Below are positions 43,752 through 53,586 of a stretch of DNA of 64,000 nucleotides, in pieces. The translations under genes were made by a program, and so were the position numbers. Source of the stretch: Azospirillum sp. TSO22-1 (lineage in GTDB: Bacteria > Pseudomonadota > Alphaproteobacteria > Azospirillales > Azospirillaceae); the NCBI RefSeq assembly GCF_003116015.1, contig NZ_LGQZ01000079.1, positions 1 through 64,000 of the forward strand, read 5' to 3'. How positions within the stretch are numbered: the stretch's first letter is position 1; every line of letters starts with the position of its first letter. The notes beneath the pieces were generated by a model that was not told where the DNA came from, did not search any database, and saw only the letters and a program-made list of their open reading frames with translations.

Positions 43752-45475
43752 GCGGGGGCCTCCGTGCGCTTGAGGGTCAGGGTGAAACAGGCGCCGCCGT
43801 CGGGATGGTTCGCCGCGGTGATGGTGCCGCCGAAGTCGCGGACGATGCCGTGCGAGATCGACAGGCCGAGGCCCAGCCCTTCGCCGGCCTCCTTGGTGGT
43901 GAAGAACGGCACGAACATGCGGCCGAGGTCGTCGGGGGCGATGCCGGCGCCGGTGTCGCGCACCGTCAGCACGGCGCAGCCGTCGTCCGTCCGCAGGCTC
44001 AGGTGGAGGGTCCGCTCCGGCCGGCCGCGCATGGCATCGCCGGCGTTGGTGAACAGGTTGACCAGCACCTGCTGCAGGCGCACGTCCTCGCCGTTCACCC
44101 ACACCGGCTCGCCGGGCAGGTCGAGGGCCACGGTGACGTCGTCGCGCCGCCGCCGCGCCTCCAGCAGCGCCAGCGCCTGGTGCACGGCGGAGACCACGTC
44201 CACCGCGCTCTGCCGGCCGGACGCGCGGCGGGCGAAGCCCTTGAGGTGGCGGGTGATGGCGGCCATGCGGTCGGTCAGGCTGGCGATCTCCAAAAGGTTG
44301 TCGCGCACCATCTCGGCCTTGCCGCGCTCCAGCAGCACGGTGGCGTTGTCGGTGAAGGTGCGGATGGCGGCCAGGGGCTGGTTGATCTCGTGCGCGATGC
44401 CCGCCGACATCTGGCCGAGCGCCGCCAGCTTCGCCGCCTGCACCAGCTCGTTCTCGCGGGCGCGCAGCTCGGCGGTGGCGTCGGCGACGCGGCGCTCCAG
44501 CTCGGCGCGCGCCTCCTCCTGGATGGCGAGGCGCTCCTGCATGGCGTGGCGGCGCTGGGCGATCAGCAGGCCGCCCATCACCAGCAGCGCCACCGCGCCG
44601 GCCGCCAGCAGCGCCGCCTGCCGGGCGCGGGCGTAGGCGGGCTCGAGCTTGGTCAGCAGGTGCAGCGTCCAGTCGCCGTCGGGCAATGCCATGGAGGCCG
44701 TCAGGTAGGAGCGGCGCTGCCGGTTCTCCTCCACCGTCACCACCTCGCCGCCGTGCGGGTCGAGCCGCCAGGGCAGGGGGTCGATGCCGGGCATGGTGCC
44801 GGGGGCGTCGGGATGCTCGGCCGGCAGGCTGTGGAAGCGCCAGGAATCGACGTTGGTGATGAAGACCAGCCCGTCGCGGTCGGTGACGGCGACGCGTGGC
44901 GTCGCCTCGCGCCAGCCGGCCTCCAGGGCGTTGAAGGCCACCTTGAGGACGAGCACACCCAGTGTGCGGTTTTCCGCCACCACCCGGTGGGCGGTGTAAT
45001 AGCCCGGCACCAGCGAGGTGGTGCCCAGCGCGAAATGGTGCCCCTCGCCGCGGGCGATGGCGTTCTGGAAATAGGGGCGGAAGGCGAAGTTCTGGCCGAC
45101 GAAGCTGTCGGGGCGGTTCCAGTTGCTCGACGCCAGCGTGTTGCCCTGGGCGTCCATCAGGTACAGCGCCGAGGCCGGCAGCGCGTCGGCGATGGCCTCC
45201 AGCTTGCGGTTCATGGCGATCCGCGCGTCGGGCTGCGGGTCGGCCAGCAACTCGACGACGCCGCGGTCGTGCACCATGACGAAGGGCACGGCGCGGTGCT
45301 TTTCCAGCTCGGTGCGCAGGTTGGCGCTGAACAGGGCGAGCTGGGCGTGCCCCTCCTCGCGCAGGCTCTGGCGGGCGACCTGCTCGCCCCACGCCGCCGC
45401 CACCGCCGCGGCCAGGGGCGCGCCGAGGATGAGGACGAGCAGCGCCAGGAGGCGCATGCGGCCGGGCGGGTTCAT
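43748..45475 (-). CDS. dctB: C4-dicarboxylate sensor histidine kinase DctB
   Basis: 575 residues. An N-terminal membrane helix (about 8-28) is followed by a periplasmic double-PAS/Cache sensor (about 30-285), a second helix ([20 protein letters not shown]), a coiled coil and the kinase core. The phosphoacceptor is His362 in [13 protein letters not shown]; the ATP site includes [12 protein letters not shown] and [14 protein letters not shown]. It senses external succinate-type acids with DctA and phosphorylates DctD. It is divergent from dctA. Confidence 0.93.
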
Positions 45476-45661
45476 GGGACTTTGACGGGCGTGGTCATCC
45501 CAAGGGTTCTGCGCCGGGCGGGCTGTGTCGGCAAGGTCTCTTTTTCGGGCGCTCTACGGGATTTCCGAGTCTTGCGGCCCGGCTTACGGAATGTCGCGTC
45601 GTTGCGCTGCGAAGTTCATCATCTTCCATCTTTTGCTGCGTTGCAGAAACGACCGGCATGC

Positions 45662-45681
45662 GTGTGCGGAAATCCGCACAC
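45662..45681. promoter_or_regulatory. DctD upstream activator site 1
   Basis: A 20-bp palindrome GTGTGCGGAAATCCGCACAC, mismatched only at the central AA. Its form matches DctD-type enhancer sites. It lies about 75 bp upstream of the -24 element. Confidence 0.8.
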
Positions 45682-45696
45682 CCGTCCGTGCAGGTT

Positions 45697-45714
45697 TGTG
45701 CGGATTTCCGCCCC
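45697..45714. promoter_or_regulatory. DctD upstream activator site 2
   Basis: A second copy of the GCGGA-N2-TCCGC core (45700-45711), less symmetric in its flanks than site 1. It lies about 42 bp from the -24 element; the pair would allow cooperative DctD binding. Confidence 0.7.
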
Positions 45715-45755
45715 TCGGGAACCGGGAAATCCAGGGGAGTCAACAGGTACGCGTC

Positions 45756-45770
45756 TGGCACGCGGCTTGC
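45756..45770 (+). promoter_or_regulatory. Sigma-54 (-24/-12) promoter of dctA
   Basis: TGGCACGCGGCTTGC matches the RpoN consensus exactly at TGGCACG and TTGC with a 4-nt spacer. The leader runs to the ATG at 45845, preceded by an AAGGAGA site. Confidence 0.93.
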
Positions 45771-45844
45771 CTAAGAGGAGGGCAGACCAAGAGGCGCCGC
45801 ACTCAGCCGCGACGCGACCTAGGGAAACGCCAAGGAGACCACGC

Positions 45845-47149
45845 ATGCCGCACTCCGGCCACCCGGCTCAGAAGAAGCCGTTCTACACGAACCTGACCGT
45901 CCAGGTCCTGACGGCCATCACCATCGGCATCCTGCTCGGCCACTTCTACCCGTCGGTGGCGGTGGAGATGAAGCCGTTGGGCGACGTCTTCATCAAGATG
46001 ATCAAGATGGTCATCGGCCCGATCGTGTTCCTGACCGTGGTGACCGGCATCTCGTCGATCGGCGACATGAAGAAGGTCGGCAAGGTCGGCGGCAAGGCGA
46101 TCCTGTACTTCGAGATCGTCACCACCTTCGCGCTGGGCATCGGCCTGATCGTCGTCAACCTGGTGCGTCCGGGCGGCGGCATGAACATCCAGCCGGGCCA
46201 GCTGAAGGTCGACGCGGTCGCCAAGTACGCCACCGCGGCGAAGTCGCAGAGCTCGGTCGACTTCTTCCTGAACATCGTGCCGGAGAACGTCGTCGAGGCG
46301 TTCGCCAAGGGCGAGATGCTGCAGATCCTGTTCTTCGCGGTGATCTTCGGCGTGGCGCTGGCCGCCATGGGCCAGAAGGGCAAGCTGGTCGAGGACATCT
46401 TCGACAAGGTCGCCCACGCGCTGTTCGGCGTCATCGGCATCCTGATGCGCGTCGCCCCGCTGGGTGCGTTCGGCGCCATGTCCTTCACCATCGGCAAGTA
46501 CGGCGTCGGCTCGCTGTTCGCGCTGGGCCAGCTGATGGCGTCGGTCTACATCACCATGGCGGTCTTCGTGTTCGTCGTGCTGGGCTCCATCGCCCGCATG
46601 TACGGCTTCAGCCTGTTGCGCTTCCTGCGCTTCATCAAGCAGGAGCTGCTGATCGTGCTCGGCACCTCGTCGTCGGAATCGGTGCTGCCGCGCATGATGG
46701 AGAAGATGCAGAAGTTCGGCTGCTCCAAGCACGTGGTGGGCCTCGTCATCCCGACCGGCTACTCGTTCAACCTGGACGGCACCTCGATCTACCTGTCGAT
46801 GGCGGCGATCTTCATCGCCCAGGCGTTCAACGTCGATCTGACGGTGTGGCAGCAGCTCTACATCCTGCTGGTCCTGATGCTGACCTCGAAGGGTGCGGCC
46901 GCGGTCACCGGCGGCGGCTTCGTCACCCTGGCGGCCACCCTGTCGGCCACCGGCGTGCTGCCGATCGAGGGGCTGGCCCTGCTGCTGGGCGTGGACCGCT
47001 TCATGTCCGAGGCCCGCGCCATCACCAACCTGATCGGCAACGGCGTCGCCACCGTCGTGGTCGCCAAGATGGAAGGCGAGTTCGACGAGAGCAAGGCCGT
47101 GGCCGAGTACCAGCACTTCTTCCGCGAGCCGGCCATCGCCAAGATCTGA
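45845..47149 (+). CDS. dctA: C4-dicarboxylate:cation symporter DctA
   Basis: 434 residues, DAACS family. Hallmarks are the serine-rich reentrant loop [17 protein letters not shown], the [11 protein letters not shown] helix and [19 protein letters not shown]. It imports succinate, fumarate and malate with protons or sodium. The ATG gives the normal length; the upstream frame is the antisense of dctB. It is controlled by DctBD and RpoN. Confidence 0.95.
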   Translation: MPHSGHPAQKKPFYTNLTVQVLTAITIGILLGHFYPSVAVEMKPLGDVFIKMIKMVIGPIVFLTVVTGISSIGDMKKVGKVGGKAILYFEIVTTFALGIGLIVVNLVRPGGGMNIQPGQLKVDAVAKYATAAKSQSSVDFFLNIVPENVVEAFAKGEMLQILFFAVIFGVALAAMGQKGKLVEDIFDKVAHALFGVIGILMRVAPLGAFGAMSFTIGKYGVGSLFALGQLMASVYITMAVFVFVVLGSIARMYGFSLLRFLRFIKQELLIVLGTSSSESVLPRMMEKMQKFGCSKHVVGLVIPTGYSFNLDGTSIYLSMAAIFIAQAFNVDLTVWQQLYILLVLMLTSKGAAAVTGGGFVTLAATLSATGVLPIEGLALLLGVDRFMSEARAITNLIGNGVATVVVAKMEGEFDESKAVAEYQHFFREPAIAKI

Positions 47150-47185
47150 TGGCGGCACCATCGCTGGATCGGGTTGTTGAAACGG

Positions 47186-47219
47186 GACAGGGGCGGCGAG
47201 AGCCGCCCCTGTTTCCTTT
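47186..47219 (+). terminator. Terminator after dctA
   Basis: Stem of 11 bp (47187-47197 with 47202-47212), GAGA loop, followed by TTTCCTTT. It isolates dctA from maeB. Confidence 0.75.
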
Positions 47220-47297
47220 ACCGCCCGCGCCGCAGACGCTACCTTGTGCGTCCGGGAGGATGCGGTATAACCGGGTCCGGTCAGACGCACGCAAAGA

Positions 47298-47316
47298 TTA
47301 ACTGAAAACAAGTTAA
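47298..47316. promoter_or_regulatory. Inverted repeat in front of maeB
   Basis: TTAACT and AGTTAA flank a 7-nt spacer about 14 nt upstream of the maeB ATG, in an AT-rich patch. It may be an operator overlapping the leader; no regulator is known from the window. Confidence 0.35.
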
Positions 47317-47329
47317 CTGGGAGCCCAGA

Positions 47330-49642
47330 ATGTCCAGCGACCTCGATTCCTTGGCGCTCGAATACCACCGCAAGCCGAAGCCGGGTAAGCTGGAGATTGT
47401 CGCCACCAAGGCGATGGCGAACCAGCGCGACCTGGCGCTGGCCTATTCGCCGGGCGTGGCCGCCGCGTGCATGGCGATCCACGGCGACCCATCGCTGTCG
47501 GCTGAGCTGACCACCCGCGCCAATCTCGTGGCGGTGGTGACCAACGGCACCGCGGTGCTGGGCCTGGGCAACATCGGCCCGATGGCGGCCAAGCCGGTGA
47601 TGGAGGGCAAGGCCGTCCTCTTCAAGAAGTTCGCGGGCATCGACTGCTTCGACATCGAGCTGAATGAGCTGGACGTCGACGGGCTGGTCGACACCATCTG
47701 CCGGATGGAGCCGACCTTCGGCGCCATCAACCTCGAGGACATCGCCGCCCCCGCCTGCTTCGAGGTGGAGCGCCGCTGCCGCGAGCGCATGAAGATCCCG
47801 GTCTTCCACGACGACCAGCACGGCACCGCCATCGTGGTGGGGGCGGCCGTGCTGAACGGCCTGAAGCTGGTCGGCAAGGACATCTCCAAGATCAAGGTGG
47901 TCTCCACCGGCGGCGGCGCCGCCGGCATCGCATGCCTGGACCTGATGGTCAGCCTGGGCCTGAAGCGCGAGAACGTCTGGCTTGTCGATAAGGTCGGCCT
48001 GGTGCACAAGGGCCGCAACGAGGAGATGAACCCCTTCAAGGACGCCTACGCGCAGGAGACCGACAAGCGCACGCTGGACGAGGTGATCGACGGCGCCGAC
48101 CTGTTCCTCGGTCTGTCCGGCCCGCGGGTGCTGACGCCGGATATGCTCAAGCGCATGGCCGACAAGCCGGTCATCATGGCGCTGGCCAACCCCGAGCCGG
48201 AGATCATGCCGGACCTCGCGCGCCAAGCGCGGCCGGACGCCATCATCGCCACCGGGCGCTCGGACTTCCCGAACCAGGTCAACAACGTCCTCTGCTTCCC
48301 CTTCATCTTCCGCGGCGCGCTCGACGTCGGCGCGACGACCATCAACGAGGAGATGAAGATCGCCGCCACCCACGCCATGGCCGGGCTGGCGCAGGCCGAG
48401 CCGTCGGACGTGGTGGCCGCCGCCTACCTCGGCGAGGAGCTGCGCTTCGGCCCCGACTACATCCTGCCCAAGCCGTTCGACCCGCGCCTGATCATCGAGA
48501 TCTCCTCGGCGGTCGCCAGGGCCGCCATGGAAACCGGCGTGGCGACGCGCCCCATCGCCGACTTCCGCGCCTACCGTGACCAGCTGGGCCAGTACGTGTT
48601 CCGCTCCGGCCTCGTCATGAAGCCGATGATGGACCGCGCCAAGCAGGCGCCCAAGCGCGTCGTCTACGCCGAAGGCGAGGACCAGCGCGTGCTGCGCGCC
48701 GCGCAGAGCGCGGTGGACGAGGGCATCGCGCAGCCGGTCCTGCTCGGCCGGCTCGAGGCGATCGAGCGCAGCATCAAGGAACTGGGCCTGCGCCTGAAGC
48801 CGGGCGTGAACGTCGAGGTCATCGAGGTCCTCCGCGACCTGCGCTACCACAACTACGCCGAGATCTACCGGAAGATGATGGGCCGGCGCGGCGTGTCGCC
48901 GGCGCACGCCATGAACGTGGTGCGCACCCAGCCGGCGGTGTTCGGCGCGCTGATGGTCAAGCGCGGCGAGGCGGACGCGCTGATCTGCGGCACGTCGGGG
49001 CGCTACAACGAGTACTACCAGCACATCATGGACGTGATCGGCCTGCGCAAGGGCGTGAACGTCGGCGCGACCATGAACCTGCTGATCCTGACCAAGGGCA
49101 CCTACTTCCTCTGCGACACCTACGTGAACCCCGACCCCAGCGCCGAGCAGGTGGCGGAGATCGCGCGGCTGGCGGCGGAGGAGGTGCGGCGCTTCGGCAT
49201 CGAGCCGAAGGTGGCGCTGCTCTCGCACTCCAACTTCGGCAGCGCCGACACGCCGAGCGCGCGCAAGATGCGGCTGGCCTACCAGCTGATCGAGCGCGAG
49301 ATGCCGGACCTGGAGGTGGACGGCGAGATGCACGCCGACGCTGCGCTGTCGGAGGCGATCCGCAAGGGTGTGTTGCCCGACTCGCGGCTGAAGGGCGAGG
49401 CGAACCTGCTGGTGATGCCGACGCTGGACGCCGCCAACATCGCCTTCAACATGCTGAAGATCCTGGGCGACGCGCAGAACGTCGGGCCGATGCTGCTGGG
49501 CGCCGCGCGCCCGGTGCACATCGTGACGCCGTCGATCACCGTGCGCGGGCTGCTCAACATGACGGCGATCGCCGTGGTGGACGCCCAGCTCGCCGCCCCG
49601 GTCAACGCCGCCCCGAGCCCGCCGGCGATGGTGGCGGAGTGA
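47330..49642 (+). CDS. maeB: NADP-dependent malic enzyme (MaeB type, with phosphotransacetylase-like domain)
   Basis: 770 residues. The N-terminal malic enzyme half (about 1-430) includes [21 protein letters not shown] and the nucleotide-binding [13 protein letters not shown]. The C-terminal half (about 440-760) is a phosphotransacetylase-like domain that acts in regulation, not catalysis, in this family. It oxidatively decarboxylates malate to pyruvate and makes NADPH. Lying behind dctA, it would feed imported dicarboxylates into pyruvate and acetyl-CoA. Confidence 0.95.
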   Translation: MSSDLDSLALEYHRKPKPGKLEIVATKAMANQRDLALAYSPGVAAACMAIHGDPSLSAELTTRANLVAVVTNGTAVLGLGNIGPMAAKPVMEGKAVLFKKFAGIDCFDIELNELDVDGLVDTICRMEPTFGAINLEDIAAPACFEVERRCRERMKIPVFHDDQHGTAIVVGAAVLNGLKLVGKDISKIKVVSTGGGAAGIACLDLMVSLGLKRENVWLVDKVGLVHKGRNEEMNPFKDAYAQETDKRTLDEVIDGADLFLGLSGPRVLTPDMLKRMADKPVIMALANPEPEIMPDLARQARPDAIIATGRSDFPNQVNNVLCFPFIFRGALDVGATTINEEMKIAATHAMAGLAQAEPSDVVAAAYLGEELRFGPDYILPKPFDPRLIIEISSAVARAAMETGVATRPIADFRAYRDQLGQYVFRSGLVMKPMMDRAKQAPKRVVYAEGEDQRVLRAAQSAVDEGIAQPVLLGRLEAIERSIKELGLRLKPGVNVEVIEVLRDLRYHNYAEIYRKMMGRRGVSPAHAMNVVRTQPAVFGALMVKRGEADALICGTSGRYNEYYQHIMDVIGLRKGVNVGATMNLLILTKGTYFLCDTYVNPDPSAEQVAEIARLAAEEVRRFGIEPKVALLSHSNFGSADTPSARKMRLAYQLIEREMPDLEVDGEMHADAALSEAIRKGVLPDSRLKGEANLLVMPTLDAANIAFNMLKILGDAQNVGPMLLGAARPVHIVTPSITVRGLLNMTAIAVVDAQLAAPVNAAPSPPAMVAE

Positions 49643-49647
49643 TGACA

Positions 49648-49764
49648 CCCTCCCCTGCCTCCGGCGGGGGAGGGAAGGGGCCCGCGAAGCGGGAAGGGAG
49701 GGGCGGCCGTTCCAAAAGGCCGCTGCCCCCTCCTAACCTCCCCCAGCGGGGCTGGGGGAGGGAC
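49648..49764. repeat. REP-like GC-rich palindrome pair between maeB and metQ
   Basis: The left palindrome is around 49648-49676, with a smaller inverted repeat at 49680-49692, and the right copy at 49737-49761 has the same core as 4103-4127 and 7266-7290. It lies between convergent genes. Confidence 0.75.
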
Positions 49765-49774
49765 TATTACGCTC

Positions 49775-50560
49775 TCACCACCCCGCGACCACGGCGCCCT
49801 TGAACTTGTCGAGGACGAACTGCTTCACCTCGGGCGTGTGGTAGGAGTTGACCAGCGTGGCGACCCACGGCTTGTCCTTGTCTGCCTTCCGCACGGCGAT
49901 GATGTTGGTGTAGGGGCTCTCGGCGCTTTCCTTGGCGATGGTGTCCTTGTTGGGATCCAGGCCGGCCTCGATGGCGTAGTTGGTGTTCACCGCCGCGGCG
50001 TCCACGTCGTCCAGTGAGCGCGGCAGCTGCGCCGCGTCCAACTCGAGGAGCTGGAGCTTCTTCGGGTTCTCCTTGACGTCCACCGGAGAGGCCTTCAGCC
50101 CGGCGCCGTCGCGCAGCTTGATCAGCCCCTGCGCCTGCAGCAACAGCAGGGCGCGGCCGCCGTTGGTCGGGTCGTTCGGCACGGCGATCTTGGCGCCGTC
50201 CTTCAGCTCGCCCAGCGCCTTCACCTTCTTCGAGTAGATGCCCATCGGGAAGACCACCGTCTTGCCGACATTGACGATCTCGTAGCCGCGATCCTTCACC
50301 TGGTTGTCCAGGTACGGCTCGTGCTGGAACGAGTTGGCCTGCAGGTCGCCCTGCGACAGCGCCTGGTTCGGGATCACGTAGTCGGTGAACTCGATGATCT
50401 GGATCTCCAGCCCCTGCTTGGCGGCGATGGGCTTCACCTGCTCCAGGATCTGGGCGTGCGGGCCGGCGGAGACGCCGACCTTGATGGTTTCGGCCGACGC
50501 CGAACCGGCCACGAGGGCCGCGGCGCCGAACACGGCGGCGAGCAGGCGGGTGCGCAACAT
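49775..50560 (-). CDS. metQ: Methionine ABC transporter substrate-binding protein (MetQ/NlpA family), copy 1
   Basis: 261 residues. A Sec signal peptide ends ASAE; no lipobox cysteine is present, so this is a free periplasmic protein. Family motifs are IKVGVSAGPHAQILE and KIAVPNDPTNGGRALLLLQ, followed by DAAQLPRSLDDVDAAAVN. It captures methionine for MetNI. The ATG at 50560 is used because AAGGAG lies 8 nt ahead; the GTG three codons earlier is too close to that site. It is last in the met operon, after the 29-bp inverted repeat. Confidence 0.9.
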   Translation of the reverse strand: MLRTRLLAAVFGAAALVAGSASAETIKVGVSAGPHAQILEQVKPIAAKQGLEIQIIEFTDYVIPNQALSQGDLQANSFQHEPYLDNQVKDRGYEIVNVGKTVVFPMGIYSKKVKALGELKDGAKIAVPNDPTNGGRALLLLQAQGLIKLRDGAGLKASPVDVKENPKKLQLLELDAAQLPRSLDDVDAAAVNTNYAIEAGLDPNKDTIAKESAESPYTNIIAVRKADKDKPWVATLVNSYHTPEVKQFVLDKFKGAVVAGW

Positions 50561-50612
50561 GTCTCTCACTCCTTGCGTTTACAGTTTCTTGTTGGTCCCG
50601 CCCCTTCTTCGG

Positions 50613-50699
50613 CCGTCATCCCCGCGAAGGCGGGGATCCATGTTCCCGATGAGGGGACGCGCTGCGGAGCATGGATCCCCGCCTTCGCGGGGATGACGG
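50613..50699. repeat. 29-bp perfect inverted repeat (REP doublet) between metI and metQ copy 1
   Basis: Arms 50613-50641 and 50671-50699 are perfect complements over 29 bp with a 29-nt spacer. Each arm is itself a small hairpin (CCCCGC-GAAG-GCGGGG). The gtcatccccgcgaaggcg type of sequence is a widely dispersed palindrome in proteobacteria. Confidence 0.9.
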
Positions 50700-50717
50700 T
50701 GAAAGAACGGGTGGGAA

Positions 50718-51386
50718 TCAGGCTTTCAGGTTCCGCTTGTTGAAGCGGCGGGCCAGCAGGTCGCCGGCCGACTGGACGATCTGCACCAGCACCACCAGTA
50801 CCACGACCACCGCCAGCATCACCTCCGGCAGGAAGCGCTGGTAGCCGTAGCGGATGCCCAGATCGCCCAGCCCGCCGCCGCCCACCGCGCCGACCATGGC
50901 CGAATAGCCGATCAGGCTCACCGCCGCCAGCGTCAGGCCCAGCGTGATCGACGACAGCGCCTCGGGCAGCAGGACCTTGCGGATGATCTGGAACGGCGTG
51001 GCGCCCATGGCCTGGGCCGCCTCGATCAGGCCGCGGTCGACCTCGCGCACCGAGCCCTCGACGATGCGGGCGATGAAGGGGATGGCGGCGACGGTCAGCG
51101 GCACGATGGCCGCTGAGGTGCCGATGGAGGTGCCGGCGATCAGCCGGGTGAACGGGATGATCGCCACCACCAGGATGATGAAGGGCGTCGAACGCGTGAC
51201 GTTCACCACCGCGCCGAAGACGCGGTTGAAGGTCAGGCTCTGCAGCAGCTCGCCCTTGCCGGTGACGGCCAGGGCCACGCCGATGGGCAGGCCGATCAGC
51301 GTGCCCAGCAACCCCGACACCGCCACCATGTGCAGCGTGTCGAGCGTCGCCTTAAACAGCAACGCGATGATTTCCGGGGACAGCAT
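50718..51386 (-). CDS. metI: Methionine ABC transporter permease MetI
   Basis: 222 residues with five membrane helices and the EAA loop EAAQAMGATPFQIIRKVLLPEAL, which contacts MetN. SRSTPFIILVVAIIP-like and VGAVGGGGLGDLGIRYGYQ segments are typical of MetI. Its start overlaps metN by 35 nt. Confidence 0.93.
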   Translation of the reverse strand: MLSPEIIALLFKATLDTLHMVAVSGLLGTLIGLPIGVALAVTGKGELLQSLTFNRVFGAVVNVTRSTPFIILVVAIIPFTRLIAGTSIGTSAAIVPLTVAAIPFIARIVEGSVREVDRGLIEAAQAMGATPFQIIRKVLLPEALSSITLGLTLAAVSLIGYSAMVGAVGGGGLGDLGIRYGYQRFLPEVMLAVVVVLVVLVQIVQSAGDLLARRFNKRNLKA

Positions 51387-52416
51387 GGCCGAGCACCTCG
51401 ACTCCGAGATTGTTGACTTTGAGCAGGCTGACCGCCGCCTCGATGGCGTTCGGCGGCCCGACGACCTCGACCACCAGCGTGCCGAACGGCGCGCCCTGGA
51501 TCTCGTCGATCTGGCCGTGCCAGATGTTCAGGTCGATGTTGAACTTGCGGCTCAGCAGGCTGATGACCGGGGAGGTCGCGCGCTCGCCGGTGAAGGTGAT
51601 GCGCAGGACGGGGTTGCTCTCCGCCGCCGGTTGCGGTATCAGGCGGTCCTTCAGGCTGTCCGGCAGGCCGCGGTTGATGACCGGATCGACGAAGCTGCGC
51701 GTCACCTCGCTCTGCGGGTGCGCGAAGATGTCGAACACCGGCCCGCTCTCGATCACCCGCCCGTCGTCCAGCACCGCCACCTTGTGGCAGATTTCCTTGA
51801 TCACCCCGATCTCGTGCGTGATCAGCACGATGGTCAGGCCGAGGCGGCGGTTGATGTCGGCCAGCAGGTGCAAGATCTGCTCGGTGGTCTCCGGATCCAG
51901 GGCCGAGGTCGCCTCGTCCGACAGCAGTACCTTGGGCTTGGAGGCCAGCGCGCGGGCGATGCCGACGCGCTGCTTCTGGCCGCCCGACAGCTCCGCCGGG
52001 TAGCGGTCGCGCTTGTCGGACAGGCCGACGAGGTCGAGCAGCGGCTCCACCGCCTCCCTGATCTGCGCCTTCGGCACCCCGGCCAGCTCCAGCGGCAGCG
52101 CCACGTTGTCGTACACGGTGCGCGAGGACAGCAGGTTGAAGTGCTGGAAGATCATGCCGATGGAGTGCCGCGCCTCGCGCAGCTGCGCCGGCTTCAGCGC
52201 CGTCATCTCGACGCCGTCCACCCACACCTTGCCCCGGGTGGGCGTCTCCAACAGGTTGATGGTGCGCAGCAGCGTGCTCTTGCCGGCGCCCGAGCGGCCG
52301 ATGACTCCGAAGATCTCGCCCTTCTCGATGGTCAGGCTGGTGTCGGCCAGCGCGGTGACGGCGCCGCCGCCGCCGCGGGCCGGGTAGGTCTTCTCGATGT
52401 GCTCTAGCGTGATCAT
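51352..52416 (-). CDS. metN: Methionine ABC transporter ATP-binding protein MetN
   Basis: 354 residues. It is an ABC ATPase with Walker A GRSGAGKST, signature LSGGQKQRV and Walker B VLLSDEATSALD. A C-terminal NIL/ACT-like domain (about 275-354) in this family binds methionine and shuts the importer (trans-inhibition). It pairs with MetI and the two MetQ proteins of this operon. Confidence 0.94.
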   Translation of the reverse strand: MITLEHIEKTYPARGGGGAVTALADTSLTIEKGEIFGVIGRSGAGKSTLLRTINLLETPTRGKVWVDGVEMTALKPAQLREARHSIGMIFQHFNLLSSRTVYDNVALPLELAGVPKAQIREAVEPLLDLVGLSDKRDRYPAELSGGQKQRVGIARALASKPKVLLSDEATSALDPETTEQILHLLADINRRLGLTIVLITHEIGVIKEICHKVAVLDDGRVIESGPVFDIFAHPQSEVTRSFVDPVINRGLPDSLKDRLIPQPAAESNPVLRITFTGERATSPVISLLSRKFNIDLNIWHGQIDEIQGAPFGTLVVEVVGPPNAIEAAVSLLKVNNLGVEVLGHAVPGNHRVAV

Positions 52417-52522
52417 GCCGGTGCTCTCTGGCCCGCGAACGAGTGGGCTTTTCTAGAGGCGGCGCGGTGGTGATACCAGTGCTTTGCGCGAGGATCTGGT
52501 GCCAGCACCGCGCCGGTCTGGC

Positions 52523-53296
52523 TTACCAGGTCGGGACGATTGTGCCATTGAAGCGCGTCAGGATGAACTGGCGCACCTCGGGCGAGCGGTACAGCTCGAT
52601 AAACCGCTTGATCGCCGGATCGTCCTGCCGGTCCTTGCGCACGGCCCACACCAGATGCCACTTGGACTGGTCGTCCTCCAGCTTCAGCGCCGCCTTCGGG
52701 TCGAGCCCGGCCAGCACCGCGTAGTTCAGCGTGATGACCGAGGCGTCCACGTCGTCCAGCGAGCGCGGCAGCTGCGCGGCGTCCAGCTCGGCGAACTTGA
52801 GGTTCTTCGGGTTGGTGGCGATGTCGATGAGGCTGGTGGTCGGGCCGGTGCTCTTCAGCGTGATCAGCCCGACGTCGGACAGCAGCACCAGCGCGCGCGC
52901 CGCGTTGGTCGGGTCGTTGGGGATGGAGATGGTGGCGCCGTTCTTCACCTCCGCGACCGCCTTGGCCTTCTTGGAGTAGAGGCCCATCGGCACGACGACG
53001 CTCTTGGCGACGGAGACGATGTCGTAGCCGCGCTGCTTGATCTGGTTGTCCAGGAAGGGCTGGTGCTGGAAGTTGTTGGCGTCGATGTCGCCGGCCTGGA
53101 GCGCGGCGTTCGGCATGTTCCAGTCGGTGAACTCGATCACCTTGGCCTCCAGGCCCTCCTTGGCGGCGAGCTTGGCGGTGAAGTCGAGGATCTCGCCGTA
53201 CGGGCCGGCGGAAACGCCGAGCTTCAGCGGGGCGGCGAGAGCGGAGGACGAGATCAGGCCGGCGGCCAGCACGGCCGCGGTCAGCAGGGTCTTCAT
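52523..53296 (-). CDS. metQ: Methionine ABC transporter substrate-binding protein (MetQ/NlpA family), copy 2
   Basis: 257 residues, with a Sec signal ending ALAA and no lipobox. LKLGVSAGPYGEILDF, ATISIPNDPTNAARAL and DAAQLPRSLDDVDASVI align with copy 1. Binding-pocket differences between the copies could broaden uptake, for example to methionine derivatives; this is inference. It precedes metN on the minus strand with about 106 bp between, in front of the operon. Confidence 0.92.
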   Translation of the reverse strand: MKTLLTAAVLAAGLISSSALAAPLKLGVSAGPYGEILDFTAKLAAKEGLEAKVIEFTDWNMPNAALQAGDIDANNFQHQPFLDNQIKQRGYDIVSVAKSVVVPMGLYSKKAKAVAEVKNGATISIPNDPTNAARALVLLSDVGLITLKSTGPTTSLIDIATNPKNLKFAELDAAQLPRSLDDVDASVITLNYAVLAGLDPKAALKLEDDQSKWHLVWAVRKDRQDDPAIKRFIELYRSPEVRQFILTRFNGTIVPTW

Positions 53297-53323
53297 TGTG
53301 CTTGGTTCCCTTGGATTTTACAG

Positions 53324-53515
53324 TCAGGAGGCGCGGCGGGCGCGCAGCAGCAGCTCGGCGGCGCGTTCGGCCTGGCCGACGTGGCGGAAGCGGCGGCGGT
53401 CGAGGTCCTTGAAGGCCCAGTCGGAGGCGAAGAAGGTGAATCCGCGGTTCTCGGCGACGACGATGCCGGCGGAACGGCCGTGGACTTCGATGGCGTAGGC
53501 GTGCGGCTGGGACAT
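53324..53515 (-). CDS. Small conserved-looking protein heading the met operon
   Basis: 63 residues. The core reads HAYAIEVHGRSAGIVVAEN then FTFFASDWAFKDLDRRRF, then a basic helix. It resembles the short hypothetical proteins beside sulfur-compound ABC importers, but no named family is assigned. The start at 53515 is supported by AGGGGAG about 12 nt ahead. It ends 27 nt before metQ copy 2, so they are likely cotranscribed. Confidence 0.7.
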   Translation of the reverse strand: MSQPHAYAIEVHGRSAGIVVAENRGFTFFASDWAFKDLDRRRFRHVGQAERAAELLLRARRAS

Positions 53516-53586
53516 GGTGCAGAACTCCCCTGGGGCGCGCTCGTGGCGCGCGGTAGACCCGTGTCTGTGGGCGAAAGCGGGCGGCG

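Larger units (their letters stand above)
45476..45844. promoter_or_regulatory. Divergent dctB-dctA control region
   Basis: 369 bp. It contains the dctA sigma-54 promoter and two DctD-type palindromes, listed separately. The half nearer dctB holds no recognised further operator; a presumably sigma-70 promoter for dctBD was not identified with confidence. Confidence 0.7.

Noticed and set aside
43805-45844. 680-codon N-terminal extension of dctA
   Set aside because: It is antisense to dctB; DctA of normal length starts at 45845 behind its own ribosome-binding site and sigma-54 promoter.
45803-49648. Minus-strand open frame of 1281 residues
   Set aside because: It is antisense to dctA and maeB, with His/Arg/Val-rich low-complexity sequence. 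Long antisense frames are expected at this GC content.
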